NCBI GenBank assembly: GCA_965227745.1
Contig: OZ245769.1
Location: 6,262,001-6,326,000, forward strand
Length of the DNA: 64,000 nucleotides
Direction: 5' to 3'
DNA from: GAS368 sp965227745
Lineage (GTDB): Bacteria > Verrucomicrobiota > Verrucomicrobiia > Opitutales > Opitutaceae
Part shown: piece by piece, positions 1-8,931 of the stretch
How the letters are laid out: every line of letters begins with the position of its first letter
Position numbering within the stretch: position 1 is the stretch's first letter
Made by a program: the position numbers and the translations under genes
Notes under the pieces: model-generated
Databases searched by the model: none
What the model was told of the DNA's origin: nothing
Seen by the model: only the letters and a program-made list of their open reading frames with translations

Positions 1-88
1 ATACGACGAGAACGACACCGACACTCGCGATAGCGATGAGGCCAAAGCCTCCGATGTTGAGCTCAGCGAGGAGAAGCGGGATATGCAT
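1..88 (-). CDS. N-terminus of probable flotillin/SPFH membrane protein (partial)
   Basis: Only the first 29 codons lie in the window. The ATG is at 88 and the gene runs off the left edge. The visible residues begin MHIPLLLAEL, then a Gly/Ala/Val/Ile stretch that would form one N-terminal membrane helix, as flotillins have. The gene starts 34 bases after the stop of the NfeD-containing gene on the same strand. NfeD-type proteins are classically encoded directly upstream of a flotillin (the yuaF-yuaG arrangement of Bacillus). The flotillin call rests on that context and on the hydrophobic start, not on any visible SPFH domain. Confidence 0.45.
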   Translation of the reverse strand, partial: MHIPLLLAELNIGGFGLIAIASVGVVLVV

Positions 89-122
89 TGTAGGGTTGGG
101 TTGAAGGGAAAGTCTGAGAGAC

Positions 123-1481
123 CTAGAGGGACGTCACGTAGAACTGCGTGCCGACGACCCGAACGATCTTAACGGTCGAACCGCTGGGAAAAGCCAGCCC
201 GCCCTCCGTGCGAGCGGGCGCGGAGTAGCGCGAGCCGCCCTGCACGTAGGCGATCTCGCCCACGGCACCCGAGGGGATTGGCGTGATGACGGTGGCCGTG
301 AGCCCGGTGACTTCGGCGACGCGGCCCTCGCTCGACCCTTGGGCCCAGCGAAAGATCAGCATGAACATCCACGCGACGAGCGTCGCGACCGCCAGCGCTC
401 CGCCGCCTGCGAGTACACTGCTATAGTGGTGCAGCGCATCGCTTTGATTGAAGATCATGCCGAATCCGCCAAACGCCGTGACAAATGTCGCGATGGTCGT
501 CGGCCCCACCGGTTCAAAGCCTGGCATGTCGTGCGAGCCAAAGCCCGCCTCCGCGTGCGCATGGATGTCTCCGCCGTGCGAGGCATCCACATCTACGTCG
601 CTGCCATGCCCGACGTGGCCGAAGATCGCGCTCAACAGAGCAAAGAGTAAACCGACCCCAAAACAAATCGCGTAGATATAAAATGCCGTTTGCCGGGACG
701 ATTCATCAACTTCGTAGGTGGCCACGCCCGCCGCCGTCACGGTGACGGCGGCAGCGACGCCGGAGCTGAGTTTTTTCATGGCGTAGATTTTATAGAGCTT
801 GGCAAAAACACCGGCTCCCGCGCCCACGGCGGCGGACTGGCCGAGCGCGCCGGTGGCGAGGGTAACGGCGAGGCCGGCGGGCGGGGCGGCGACGGCTTTG
901 GTGGAGAGGACGAGCGCGAGAATCGCCGCCGTCGAGGTAATACCGCGCGAGGCGAGGCCCGTGCGGAGTTTATCGAGCGCACGCTCGGCGCGCATGCGGG
1001 CCGAACTCTCGCCGATGCCGAATTGCTCGCCCATCATGGCGAAGGGCTGGCCCTCGAAATAGCGCATGAGGACGGCGGAGCGGTCGTTGTCCGAGAGATC
1101 GGCCATCGCATCGTCGAGCAGCGGCCGGACTTTTTCCCAGTCGGCGTCGCTGACGGCGGGCCGTTCGATTTCTTCCATGGTGTGGGCCTCCTGTTCGCGG
1201 CGGTGGCGACGCTGCTTTTCGCGAAGCGCGGTGAGCGCGGCGAAACGCGTGCTGGTGTAGAGCCAACTCGTCAGCTCCGGTCGGTCGGTGAGCTGCGAGG
1301 CCTTGCGCGCGAGGTCGATGAAGACGGCCTGGCTCACATCCTGCGCGAGCAGGGTGTCGCCATTGACCTGGCGCAGGGCGGCGGAGTAAACGAGTCCGGC
1401 CTTTCGCTTCACCAGTTCGGTGAAGGCGGAGTCGGAGCGCTCGTTTACAAAGCGGCGCAGGAGTTCGACATCGTCGGTCAT
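123..1481 (-). CDS. ECF sigma factor fused in frame to an NfeD-like membrane protein
   Basis: A single 452-residue frame joins two normally separate proteins. Residues 1-180 are an ECF sigma factor: start MTDDVELLRRFV, region 2 with AQDVSQAVFIDLARK (about 46-60) and TSWLYTSTRFAAL (71-83), and region 4 with AVLMRYFEGQPFAMMGEQF (136-154) and SSARMRAERALDKLR. Residues 180-260 are the Ala/Gly-rich tail with two hydrophobic stretches seen in verrucomicrobial ECF sigmas. From about 264 an NfeD/YuaF protein follows: a membrane helix (AICFGVGLLFALLSAIFGH), a His/Asp-rich loop, two more helices and a C-terminal OB-fold (GRVAEVTGLTATVITPIPS, GSRYSAPARTEGG). No stop or frameshift separates them. An internal ATG at 779 (MKKLSS) lacks a visible ribosome site but could yield NfeD alone. 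I start at 1481 because the upstream extension does not look like sigma. The next gene is a probable flotillin, so the NfeD half has its usual partner. Confidence 0.85.
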   Translation of the reverse strand: MTDDVELLRRFVNERSDSAFTELVKRKAGLVYSAALRQVNGDTLLAQDVSQAVFIDLARKASQLTDRPELTSWLYTSTRFAALTALREKQRRHRREQEAHTMEEIERPAVSDADWEKVRPLLDDAMADLSDNDRSAVLMRYFEGQPFAMMGEQFGIGESSARMRAERALDKLRTGLASRGITSTAAILALVLSTKAVAAPPAGLAVTLATGALGQSAAVGAGAGVFAKLYKIYAMKKLSSGVAAAVTVTAAGVATYEVDESSRQTAFYIYAICFGVGLLFALLSAIFGHVGHGSDVDVDASHGGDIHAHAEAGFGSHDMPGFEPVGPTTIATFVTAFGGFGMIFNQSDALHHYSSVLAGGGALAVATLVAWMFMLIFRWAQGSSEGRVAEVTGLTATVITPIPSGAVGEIAYVQGGSRYSAPARTEGGLAFPSGSTVKIVRVVGTQFYVTSL

Positions 1482-1673
1482 CGCAAGCTTACCGCCGCGG
1501 GCGGCGCGAATGGCACACGGCGCCGAAAAAATCGTCGGATTTTTCGCCGACGCTGCGCTGACCGGAGTGGCTGGAAAAAGCACTCATTGGCTGCGACCCA
1601 ATCAAAGCATTTCCCGGGCGGGAGCGCACTTACAATGTTGCGCCGCGATTCCAACGCCCCACGCTCACTCTAT

Positions 1674-2147
1674 ATGGAATCACACGAGGTGATGAAGGAG
1701 GTTCTCAAGAAGACCAGCGCGAAGCAAATCGCCGCAGAGATGGGCTTGTCGCTTTCGCTGATCTATAAATGGGCGGAGCTCCCGGAGGACGACAGCGGGA
1801 GCGGCACGGGCAGCCCGCTCGACCGCGTGGGCCAGCTCCTCCGCACGACCAAGGACATCCGCATCGCCCAATGGGTTTGCGAACAGGCGGACGGTTTTTA
1901 CATTCGCAATCCCCATAATACGACCAGCGATCAGGCCCTCATCCCGATCACCAACGACATCGTGCAAGACTTTGCCGACATGCTCGCCACGATCGCAATC
2001 TCCTCGGCCGACAGCGTGATCACCCAAGACGAGGCCAAAAAAATCCGCGCCCGCTGGGAAGATCTCAAGAGCGTGACCGAGGGCTTCGTCCGCGCCGCGG
2101 AGAGCGGGAGCTTCGGTGAACGCAAGGATGCGGACGAGAAGAAGTGA
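1674..2147 (+). CDS. Small HTH protein resembling phage CII-type regulators
   Basis: 157 residues starting MESHEVMKEVLKKTSAKQIA. The first 35 residues carry a helix-turn-helix-like segment (KQIAAEMGLSLSLIYKWAE), which resembles phage regulatory CII-type and Cro-like DNA-binding domains. The rest is polar and helical (ITQDEAKKIRARWEDLKSV). It is probably a DNA-binding regulator, but target and ligand are unknown. The long frame upstream, back to 690, is antisense to the sigma-NfeD gene and is not part of it. An alternative ATG at 1635 would add 13 unconvincing residues. It is divergent from the sigma-NfeD gene, with about 190 bases between the two starts, so both promoters probably lie there. 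Confidence 0.7.
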   Translation: MESHEVMKEVLKKTSAKQIAAEMGLSLSLIYKWAELPEDDSGSGTGSPLDRVGQLLRTTKDIRIAQWVCEQADGFYIRNPHNTTSDQALIPITNDIVQDFADMLATIAISSADSVITQDEAKKIRARWEDLKSVTEGFVRAAESGSFGERKDADEKK

Positions 2148-2169
2148 GGCGCTCGCCCGAGCGTTTGGG

Positions 2170-2285
2170 GTAGCGCCGGTCTCCGACCGGCGCAGTTGAG
2201 CGTTCAAATACTGAAAGTGTGGGAACCGGTCACCCTTGAGATGCGTCGACGGTCGTGAGTGCGCCGGTCGGAGACCGGCGCTACC
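2170..2285. repeat. Inverted pair of GTAG-headed REP-like palindromes
   Basis: Two arms face each other: 2170-2194 begins GTAGCGCCGGTCTCCGACC and its reverse complement ends at 2285. Each arm is itself a GC-rich palindrome (CGCCGGTC/GACCGGCG) behind a GTAG head. The element sits between two genes that end toward each other, so it may also act in termination. Confidence 0.8.
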
Positions 2286-2292
2286 CGGAGCC

Positions 2293-3039
2293 TCAGAGCA
2301 AATGCTTCAACAGAAACGCTGACTGCATCGCGGCCAGTTCCTTGAGGCCCTTCTGCGAAACAGTGAGGAGTGCCTGCAACTGCTCACCTGAGAACGTCGA
2401 TTCTTCGCCGCTGCTCTGCACTTCCACGAATTGGCCGCGGCCGGTCATGACGATGTTGGCGTCGACCTCGGCGTCCTTATCCTCGACGTAGTTGAGATCG
2501 AGCAGAGGCTGGCCGCCGAAGACGCCTGCGCTTACGGCGGCGACAGAATCGGTGAGAGGGTTTTCCGAAATGCGTTTGGCATCGAGGAGCTTTTGCACCG
2601 CGAGGCGCGCGGCGACGTACGCGCCGGTGATCGAGGCCGTGCGCGTGCCGCCGTCAGCCTGGAGCACATCGCAATCGAGCCAGATCGTATTTTGGCCGAG
2701 CTTCTGGAGATCGATCACGGCGCGCAGCGAGCGGCCGATGAGGCGCTGAATCTCGATATTGCGGCCGTCGGCCTTGCCCTTGGCGATTTCGCGCGGTTTC
2801 CGCTCCAGCGTGGAGTAGGGGAGCATCGAATACTCGGCCGTGAGCCAGCCGCCGGGCACGCGCTGCTGCTTCATCCACGTCGGGACATTGGGCTCGATCG
2901 TCGCCGCACAGATCACGCGCGTGAGGCCGAACGACACCAGCACCGAGCCCGTGGCATGGGGAGCGATATTGGCCTCAAACGAAATGGGGCGAAGCTGATC
3001 GGGTTTGCGGCCGTCGATACGGGAGGCGGAAGATAGCAT
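2293..3039 (-). CDS. rph: Ribonuclease PH
   Basis: 248 residues from the ATG at 3039. The protein matches RNase PH throughout: SRIDGRKPDQLRPISFE at the start, VCAAT-like core (RVICAATIEPNVP), PGGWLTAEYSMLPYST, ERKPREIAKGKADGRNIEIQ with the phosphate-binding arginines, RSLRAVIDLQKLG, DCDVLQADGGTRTASITG with the metal-binding acidic residues, and LLDLNYVEDKDAEVDANIV. RNase PH trims tRNA 3' ends by phosphorolysis as a hexameric ring. Its length is normal for the family (about 240). A start at 3075 would add 12 residues (MPPLRAPASLAG) that family members lack. It stands alone and is divergent from the antiporter gene across about 220 bases. Confidence 0.95.
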   Translation of the reverse strand: MLSSASRIDGRKPDQLRPISFEANIAPHATGSVLVSFGLTRVICAATIEPNVPTWMKQQRVPGGWLTAEYSMLPYSTLERKPREIAKGKADGRNIEIQRLIGRSLRAVIDLQKLGQNTIWLDCDVLQADGGTRTASITGAYVAARLAVQKLLDAKRISENPLTDSVAAVSAGVFGGQPLLDLNYVEDKDAEVDANIVMTGRGQFVEVQSSGEESTFSGEQLQALLTVSQKGLKELAAMQSAFLLKHLL

Positions 3040-3261
3040 TCCCGCAAGCGAGGCGGGCGCACGCAGCGGTGGCAAGACGCAAGGAGGGGCGAATCCTCGC
3101 GTGGGTTAGCGAGGCGCGAATGCGATGGGCGAATGCAAAATGACGTGGGCTTCGGAGCGATTGCCGTGGCGCGTCTATGAATATGACTCCACGCGAAAGT
3201 TTTTTCGGCACATCGGGCCGCGCGGCTTGCTCTACATAAATTACGTTTTCAAAATTTTCGC

Positions 3262-4953
3262 ATGCACGACATCAACCTCATAAAGACCATCGCTTTTGGT
3301 CTGCTCGCGGCCTTATTTTTCGGTCTCATCGCGAAACGCATCGGGCTGTCACCGATTGTCGGTTATCTCATCGCTGGCATCGCGGTCGGGCCGTACACGC
3401 CGGGCTTCGTCGGTGATGTGGCCCTCGGGAAGCAACTCGCGGAGATCGGCGTGATCTTGCTGATGTTTGGCGTCGGCCTGCATTTTCATCTGGACGATTT
3501 GATGGCGGTGAAGGGCATCGCGATTCCCGGTGCGCTCGGGCAAAGCCTCGTCGCCACGCTGTGCGGCCTCGGTCTCGCGGTCGCTGCAGGGTGGAGCATC
3601 GGCGGTGGCACAGTTCTCGGCATCGCGGCGGCGGTGGCGAGCACCGTGGTGCTGCTCCGCGTCCTGATGGACCACGGCTTAGTGGAAACCACGGAGGGGC
3701 GGGTCGCCGTCGGGTGGCTCGTCGTGGAAGATATCATCACCGTGCTCGTGCTGGTGCTCCTGCCGGCGGTCGCCGTGCAGGGTGGCGACGGCGAAAGCAG
3801 CATCTGGACGCAGGCGGGCATCGCGGTACTCAAGCTCGGCGCGCTCGGCGCCGTGATGGCCTTCGCCGGCGCGAAGTTCGTCCCCTGGCTCCTGCTACGC
3901 GTGGCGCGGTTGAAATCGCGCGAACTCTTCACGTTGACCGTGCTGGTGATTGCGATGGCGGTGGCGACGCTCGGCTACCTCGCCTTCGGCGCTTCAATGG
4001 CGCTCGGCGCATTTTTGGCGGGGATGGTGGTAGGCCAGTCAAAGGTCAGCCATCAGGCCGCCGCGGACGCGCTGCCGATGCGCGACGCCTTTGCGGTTTT
4101 GTTCTTCGTATCGGTTGGTATGCTATTCGATTTCAAGCAAGTGCTGCATGAGCCCGGCCTGATCATTGGACTGCTCGTCGTCGTGCTGGTCGTGAAGCCG
4201 ATCGCCGCCCTGAGCATCGTGCTGATCGGTGGCCACTCCCTGCGGACGGGCCTCACCGTGGCCGGCGGCCTCGCGCAGATCGGCGAGTTTTCGTTCATCC
4301 TCGCGGAGTCGGCCAAGGCCCTGAAGCTCATGCCCGACGAGGGGCACGACGCGCTCGTCGCGTGTGCGATCATCTCGATCAGTGTGAACCCGTGGCTCTT
4401 CAAGAAGCTGCTCGCGCTCGAGCCGTGGTTGAAGAAAAAGCCGGCCGTGATGGCGATCATCAATCGCCGCATCGAAAAGCTCGGTAAGACGGCCAACACC
4501 GCCGATGCCAAGCGCATCGCTGCAAGCGACGTGCCGCGCACCGTCATCGTCGGCTACGGCCCGGTCGGCCGCACGGTGGCGCGCCGCGCCGAGGAATTCG
4601 GCCTCGAAGCCGTGGTGATCGACATCAATATCGACACCGTGCTCGCCCTCCAGGCCGAGGGTAAGCGCGCGCTGTATGGTGATGCCTCGCATGCCGACAT
4701 TCTCCGCGAAGCCGGTGTGCCCAAGGCCGCCTATATTGTGATCTCCATTCCCGATCCCGCGGCGGCTCTAACCGTGCTCACGGCGGCGCGGGAGCTGAAT
4801 CCCCGCATCAAAGTCCTCGCCCGCGCCCGCTACCTCGCCGATGGCGGGGCGCTGGAGCAGGCCGGAGCGGATGCGGTGTGTTACGATGAAGCCGAAGCCG
4901 CGACCGCGCTCGGCGTGGTGCTGCGCGCGCATTTGAAAGCGGCGGTGGTGTGA
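3262..4953 (+). CDS. ybaL: YbaL-type CPA2 cation/proton antiporter with TrkA-N domain
   Basis: 563 residues. Residues 1-385 form the Na+/H+ exchanger-type membrane domain with about 12-13 helices. They include conserved CPA2 segments: SPIVGYLIAGIAVGPYTPGF, EIGVILLMFGVGLHFHLDDL, ALGAFLAGMVVGQS and GLAQIGEFSFILAES. After a short cytoplasmic linker, a TrkA-N Rossmann domain begins near 427 with VIVGYGPVGRTVARRAEEFG and continues to ALYGDASHADILREAGV, so NAD(H) or a nucleotide probably gates transport. The closest recognised type is E. coli YbaL, a putative K+ efflux protein of the KefB/KefC group. The gene is monocistronic: the next gene converges on it and a two-hairpin repeat lies between them. 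Confidence 0.93.
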   Translation: MHDINLIKTIAFGLLAALFFGLIAKRIGLSPIVGYLIAGIAVGPYTPGFVGDVALGKQLAEIGVILLMFGVGLHFHLDDLMAVKGIAIPGALGQSLVATLCGLGLAVAAGWSIGGGTVLGIAAAVASTVVLLRVLMDHGLVETTEGRVAVGWLVVEDIITVLVLVLLPAVAVQGGDGESSIWTQAGIAVLKLGALGAVMAFAGAKFVPWLLLRVARLKSRELFTLTVLVIAMAVATLGYLAFGASMALGAFLAGMVVGQSKVSHQAAADALPMRDAFAVLFFVSVGMLFDFKQVLHEPGLIIGLLVVVLVVKPIAALSIVLIGGHSLRTGLTVAGGLAQIGEFSFILAESAKALKLMPDEGHDALVACAIISISVNPWLFKKLLALEPWLKKKPAVMAIINRRIEKLGKTANTADAKRIAASDVPRTVIVGYGPVGRTVARRAEEFGLEAVVIDINIDTVLALQAEGKRALYGDASHADILREAGVPKAAYIVISIPDPAAALTVLTAARELNPRIKVLARARYLADGGALEQAGADAVCYDEAEAATALGVVLRAHLKAAVV

Positions 4954-4974
4954 TCGACCGCTGGCTCGGAGGTG

Positions 4975-5052
4975 GGGCGGCTTATCCTTAAGCCGCCGCC
5001 TCAGCGGTTACGAATATCCTAAGCGGCGCGTTAAGGATAACGCGCCCTACCT
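4975..5052. repeat. 78-bp two-hairpin repeat, copy 1
   Basis: The 78-bp element contains two palindromes: GGCGGCTTA/TTAAGCCGCC at the left and GGCGCGTTA/TAACGCGCC at the right. On the minus strand it begins AGGTAGGGCGCGTTATCC. It matches 13678-13755 at about 64 of 78 positions by eye, with the two stems conserved and the spacer diverged. Both copies lie between convergent genes, here the antiporter and hprK, so a terminator role is plausible. Confidence 0.88.
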
Positions 5053-5065
5053 AAATCGCCCTGCC

Positions 5066-6064
5066 TCACGACCGCTCTTCGCGCTCGATCGGCTTGATCT
5101 TGGTCGTCGGCGTGGCGTTGGCCTGCTCGCTCATGAAACTGATGAGGCGGTCGTTGAAAGTCTTCGCCGGATCGTGGCCCATTTTCTTGATGGCTTGCGT
5201 GAGCGCGGCGACCTCGACGAGCCGGGCGATGTCGCGGCCGGGGCGGACGTAGAGCTCGATGTGCGGGATGCGCATGCCGAGGATCTCGTAGTAGTTTTCC
5301 TCGAGGCCGGTGCGCTCCTCGACGACCTCGGGCGTCCACTCCTTGAGCGACACGACCATGTCGATGCGCTTTTCGAGGCGCACGCACTTGATGCCAAACA
5401 TCTCGCCGACATTGATAATGCCGATGCCGCGACACTCCATGTAGCCGCGATTGAGCGGACGCGACGAGGCCATCAACTCGCGCTCATCGAGGAGCTTGAT
5501 GACCGTAAGATCGTCGGCGACGAGCGAATGGCCGCGCTCGATGAGCGCGAGGGCGCACTCGGATTTGCCCACGCCGGAGTCGCCGCGCAGCATCACGCCC
5601 ACGCCCTTTACATCGAGGGTGGTGGCGTGCTCGGTGCCACTGGGGGCGAATTCATTGTCGATGCAGAGCGTGGCGAGATTTACGAAATTCATCGTGATCA
5701 TCGGCGTGCGGAAGATCGGCAGGCGCATCTCGGTCGCGACGGCCATCATCGGGTGCGTCGGGATGTAGTTGCGCGTGAGCACGAGGCAAGGGATGCCCTT
5801 TTTCACCATCTGCTGGAAGATGAGGATCTGGTCGCGCTGCGAGAGAGTCTTGAGGTAAGTCATCTCGGCGGCGCCGAGAACCTGGATGCGGCGGTGCGCG
5901 AAATATTTGAAAAAGCCGGTGAGCGCCAAGGCCGGGCGATTGATGCTGCCCTCGTGGATCAGGCGATGCAGGCCGGAGTCGCCGGTGACCGACTCCAACT
6001 GGAGCTTCGAGCGATACGTTTCGAAGAAGTGCGCGACCGTGATGCCGTGAATGGCTTTTTGCAT
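5066..6064 (-). CDS. hprK: HPr kinase/phosphorylase
   Basis: 332 residues from the ATG at 6064. The N-terminal domain (1-130) has the HprK order (LVLTRNYIPTHPMM near 95-107). The catalytic domain shows His146 in TEHATTLDVKGVGV, the P-loop GDSGVGKS at 161-168 and LVADD at 181-185. The family signature CRGIGIINVGEMFG (211-224) and VRPGRDIA (273-280) follow. HprK phosphorylates HPr on serine in response to sugar phosphates and ATP, and also removes the phosphate. No HPr gene is visible here. The frame is open to 6304, but that extension overlaps a repeat element and has no homology, so I place the start at 6064. It lies downstream of lptB on the same strand with a 271-base gap. Confidence 0.93.
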   Translation of the reverse strand: MQKAIHGITVAHFFETYRSKLQLESVTGDSGLHRLIHEGSINRPALALTGFFKYFAHRRIQVLGAAEMTYLKTLSQRDQILIFQQMVKKGIPCLVLTRNYIPTHPMMAVATEMRLPIFRTPMITMNFVNLATLCIDNEFAPSGTEHATTLDVKGVGVMLRGDSGVGKSECALALIERGHSLVADDLTVIKLLDERELMASSRPLNRGYMECRGIGIINVGEMFGIKCVRLEKRIDMVVSLKEWTPEVVEERTGLEENYYEILGMRIPHIELYVRPGRDIARLVEVAALTQAIKKMGHDPAKTFNDRLISFMSEQANATPTTKIKPIEREERS

Positions 6065-6200
6065 AGCGAGGAAAATCCGGGTTCGACTCGGAGCAAACCA
6101 CGAACGACGTCGAATACGCGAAGAGATTTTTCCGAAAGTACCGGTCTCGATCACAGCTATGCCCAACCAAGCGAAGCACCGACTGAAAGCCTGGGGCTTG

Positions 6201-6300
6201 AGGTGAACGGCGACCTCCGGGCGGCGTCGGAGGGCGAACGCGAAAACTGCGGCGGGAGTCGGATTTTCTGAAGACGGCGCCCGGAGGGCGCCGTCCACCC
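6201..6300. repeat. GTGG-headed REP-like element, inverted pair
   Basis: The left arm at 6201-6239 begins AGGTGAACGGCGACCTCCGG. The right arm, about 6271-6298, is the same type in reverse (minus strand GGTGGACGGCGCCCTCCGGG). The core of the right arm is a near-perfect palindrome, GGCGCCC/GGGCGCC. The same family occurs at 31106-31145 and 62608-62706. The element sits between lptB and hprK, inside the 271-base gap. Confidence 0.78.
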
Positions 6301-6335
6301 TCAATCATCGCGATAAGATGACTGCCTGTCCGCGC

Positions 6336-7075
<740 letters not shown>

Positions 7076-7079
<4 letters not shown>

Positions 7080-7777
7080 TTCGGCTGGGCCGGGGGCGTC
7101 GGGTTGAGGGAGGGCACGGTGATGGTGGTCGGCGCGGCGGGCTGGTCTGAGGCAGGTGACGAGGTCGCCGGTGCGATTACCGGCGTCGCGGAATCGGCCT
7201 TGGGGGTGGCCTTGCCTTTGTCCTTGCCGGGTCCGAGGTCCTTGATCGGCGGGAGCACGAAGCGCGGGGCGGTGATCGTCGCGCGCTGCTGGCCACGGTA
7301 GAAGGTGAGTTGCGGACCGCTGCCGGCGTAGGTGCCATCGACGCTCCGGACCGTGGCGGGATTACCGATAAGGGTGACTTTGTCTTCGCCGGGCAGGATC
7401 TCGGCGCGATCACAGTTGGCTTCGCGCTCCAGTTGTACGAGGTGGACGTTGCCGGTGGCGAGGAGGGACTTGAAATTTTCCTGTTTGCCGAGCGTGGCCT
7501 TGGCGTCGCCGGTGCGCTTGGCCACGACGATGAGTTCGTCACACGTAAGCTTTAAATTGGTCGCTGTGATGGTCACACGATCGCGAAAGGTGAAAATCGT
7601 CTCCGTCGCCGTGCTTACCATCTCCGCCGGGCCTGAGCTCTCGATCACCGTGGGGACGATGGGAATGGCGGCTGCCGCGGGAGTGGTGGCCGGCGCGCCC
7701 GCAGGCGCCGCGGTGTCGGCGCCGCGAAGCCAGCCGGACGAGACCAAGAGAGAAGCGAGCAGCAGGCGGCGGGTCAT
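7076..7777 (-). CDS. lptA: LptA/OstA-type periplasmic LPS transport protein
   Basis: 233 residues with a signal peptide (MTRRLLLASLLVSSGWLRG). The following region matches the OstA beta-jellyroll fold: ETIFTFRDRVTITATNLKL, TCDELIVVAK, LLATGNVHLVQLEREANCDRAEILPGEDKVTL and GNPATVRSVDGTY. It would bridge inner and outer membranes for LPS. After about residue 180 a Pro/Ala/Lys-rich tail follows that E. coli LptA lacks. The gene overlaps lptC and lptB by four bases at each side. Position between lptC and lptB supports the call, since OstA domains alone are diverse. Confidence 0.85.
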
Positions 7778-8319
7778 TTGAGGATATCGTTCAATTGGGC
7801 GGCGAAGACTACGCGGGCATTGCGCGCGAGCGAAACCTTTTTGGCGGCGTGTTCGTACACCCAGCCGTCGCCCGTGACCTCGATGTCATCGCGGATGAGG
7901 CGCACCGTTTTTTGCCCGGCGGCGCGCTGCTCCTTTGGGTAGAAACTCGCCTGGGGGCTCAGCAAAATTGTCTCGACGTGCGCGGCGGCATCGCCGGAAA
8001 AAATCGTGGCATTGAAGTCCACCACGTCGATTTGCGCCGCGCTGATCGGCCGCACCTCGGAGCCGCGCAGGGTGAGATTGCGAAAGCCTTCCTTGGGCGT
8101 GAAGAGAGGGAGCACCCAATTTTTCGCCGGCACGCCGATGACAGAGGCGGACGCGGTGGCGGGTGCTTTCGCAGCGCTGGGCGCGGAAGTCGGGGCCGTG
8201 GCCGAGCTCGGCGCTTGCGAGGCGGCTGGCGCTTGCGCCCGGCTAGTGAACGCCAACGCTCCGCCGAGCAGGGCGAGGCCGGCCGTAAGCCGAAGCGAGA
8301 GCGAAAGAGAGGCGTTCAA
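7774..8319 (-). CDS. lptC: LptC-like LPS export protein
   Basis: 181 residues. A hydrophobic N-terminus (LRLTAGLALLGGALAFTSRA) is followed by an Ala/Pro/Ser/Thr-rich spacer (31-60). An LptC-like region comes next, with LPLFTPKEGFRNLTLRGSEV, AAQIDVVDFNATIF and VRLIRDDIEVTGDGWVYEH. LptC normally links the LptBFG complex to LptA. Similarity is modest; the call rests largely on the kdsC-lptC-lptA-lptB order. It overlaps lptA by four bases and follows kdsC after 11 bases. The low-complexity spacer is longer than in the E. coli protein. Confidence 0.75.
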   Translation of the reverse strand: MNASLSLSLRLTAGLALLGGALAFTSRAQAPAASQAPSSATAPTSAPSAAKAPATASASVIGVPAKNWVLPLFTPKEGFRNLTLRGSEVRPISAAQIDVVDFNATIFSGDAAAHVETILLSPQASFYPKEQRAAGQKTVRLIRDDIEVTGDGWVYEHAAKKVSLARNARVVFAAQLNDILK

Positions 8320-8330
8320 GCGAGAAGCGG

Positions 8331-8852
8331 CTAGACCCGGGCGGCCAGGATGTGTTCACAGACTTCGCGCACCGCGCCGCGACCGGCGGGGAGCTTCGGA
8401 ACGTAATCGGCCACGGCGAGCACCGAGGGCATCGCCGTCGCGGGCGCGACCGCAATGCCGGCCCATTCGAGCGCCGGCGTATCGATATCGTCGTCGCCCA
8501 TGTAGGCGCACTGCTCGGCGGTGAAGCCGAGGGTCGCGGCCAACTCTTGCAGCGCGGAAATCTTGTCATTGCGCCCTTGGATGACGTGCGGAATTTTCAA
8601 TTCCGTCGCGCGCACCGTCGTCGCGCCCGAAGCCCGACCGCTGATCCAGGCTACGGCGACGCCAGCCTTGGTCAGCCGCACGAGCCCGAGGCCATCGAGA
8701 ATCGAAAACGATTTCGATTCCGTGCCGTCGGATGAAATTTGCACCGTGCCATCGGTAAGCACGCCATCGACATCCATCGCGAAGAGACGAATCGCGGCCC
8801 AGCGCCTGGGGGCGACTTTCGATTTACGAGTTACGAGTTTCGATTTGGGCAT
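8331..8852 (-). CDS. kdsC: KdsC-type HAD phosphatase (Kdo-8-phosphate phosphatase)
   Basis: 173 residues from the ATG at 8852. HAD motif I is FAMDVDGVLTDG, with Asp27 as nucleophile and Asp29. Motif II lies in VAVWISGRASG and motif IV is AYMGDDDIDTPAL. The protein has no cap domain, like the tetrameric KdsC family. KdsC dephosphorylates Kdo-8-phosphate for LPS core synthesis. The frame extends to a TTG at 8930, but those codons cover an inverted TTACGA-type repeat, so I prefer 8852. Location next to lptC is the same as in Proteobacteria. Confidence 0.88.
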   Translation of the reverse strand: MPKSKLVTRKSKVAPRRWAAIRLFAMDVDGVLTDGTVQISSDGTESKSFSILDGLGLVRLTKAGVAVAWISGRASGATTVRATELKIPHVIQGRNDKISALQELAATLGFTAEQCAYMGDDDIDTPALEWAGIAVAPATAMPSVLAVADYVPKLPAGRGAVREVCEHILAARV

Positions 8853-8931
8853 CGGTGAAGTTCCAGTAGGAGCGGCGATTTGGGAATGATCGAGCAATCG
8901 TAATTCGTAACTCTTAAATCGTAAATCCAAT
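8820..8931. repeat. TTACGA-type inverted repeat
   Basis: The plus strand at 8820-8847 reads CGATTTACGAGTTACGAGTT. The minus strand at 8931-8895 reads ATTGGATTTACGATTTAAGA and continues with TTACGAATTACG, so the two tracts are inverted relatives. A third tract (TTCGATTTAAGATTTTAGAT) lies at 21927-21960. The element spans the start of kdsC and the gap to the E1 gene. Confidence 0.6.

Noticed and set aside
690..1673. N-terminal extension of the CII-like gene
   Set aside because: These codons are antisense to the sigma-NfeD gene and contain no domain. The real protein begins at 1674.
6065..6304. 80-residue N-terminal extension of HprK
   Set aside because: The extension overlaps a REP-like element and has no match to HprK; the family normally starts near the ATG at 6064.
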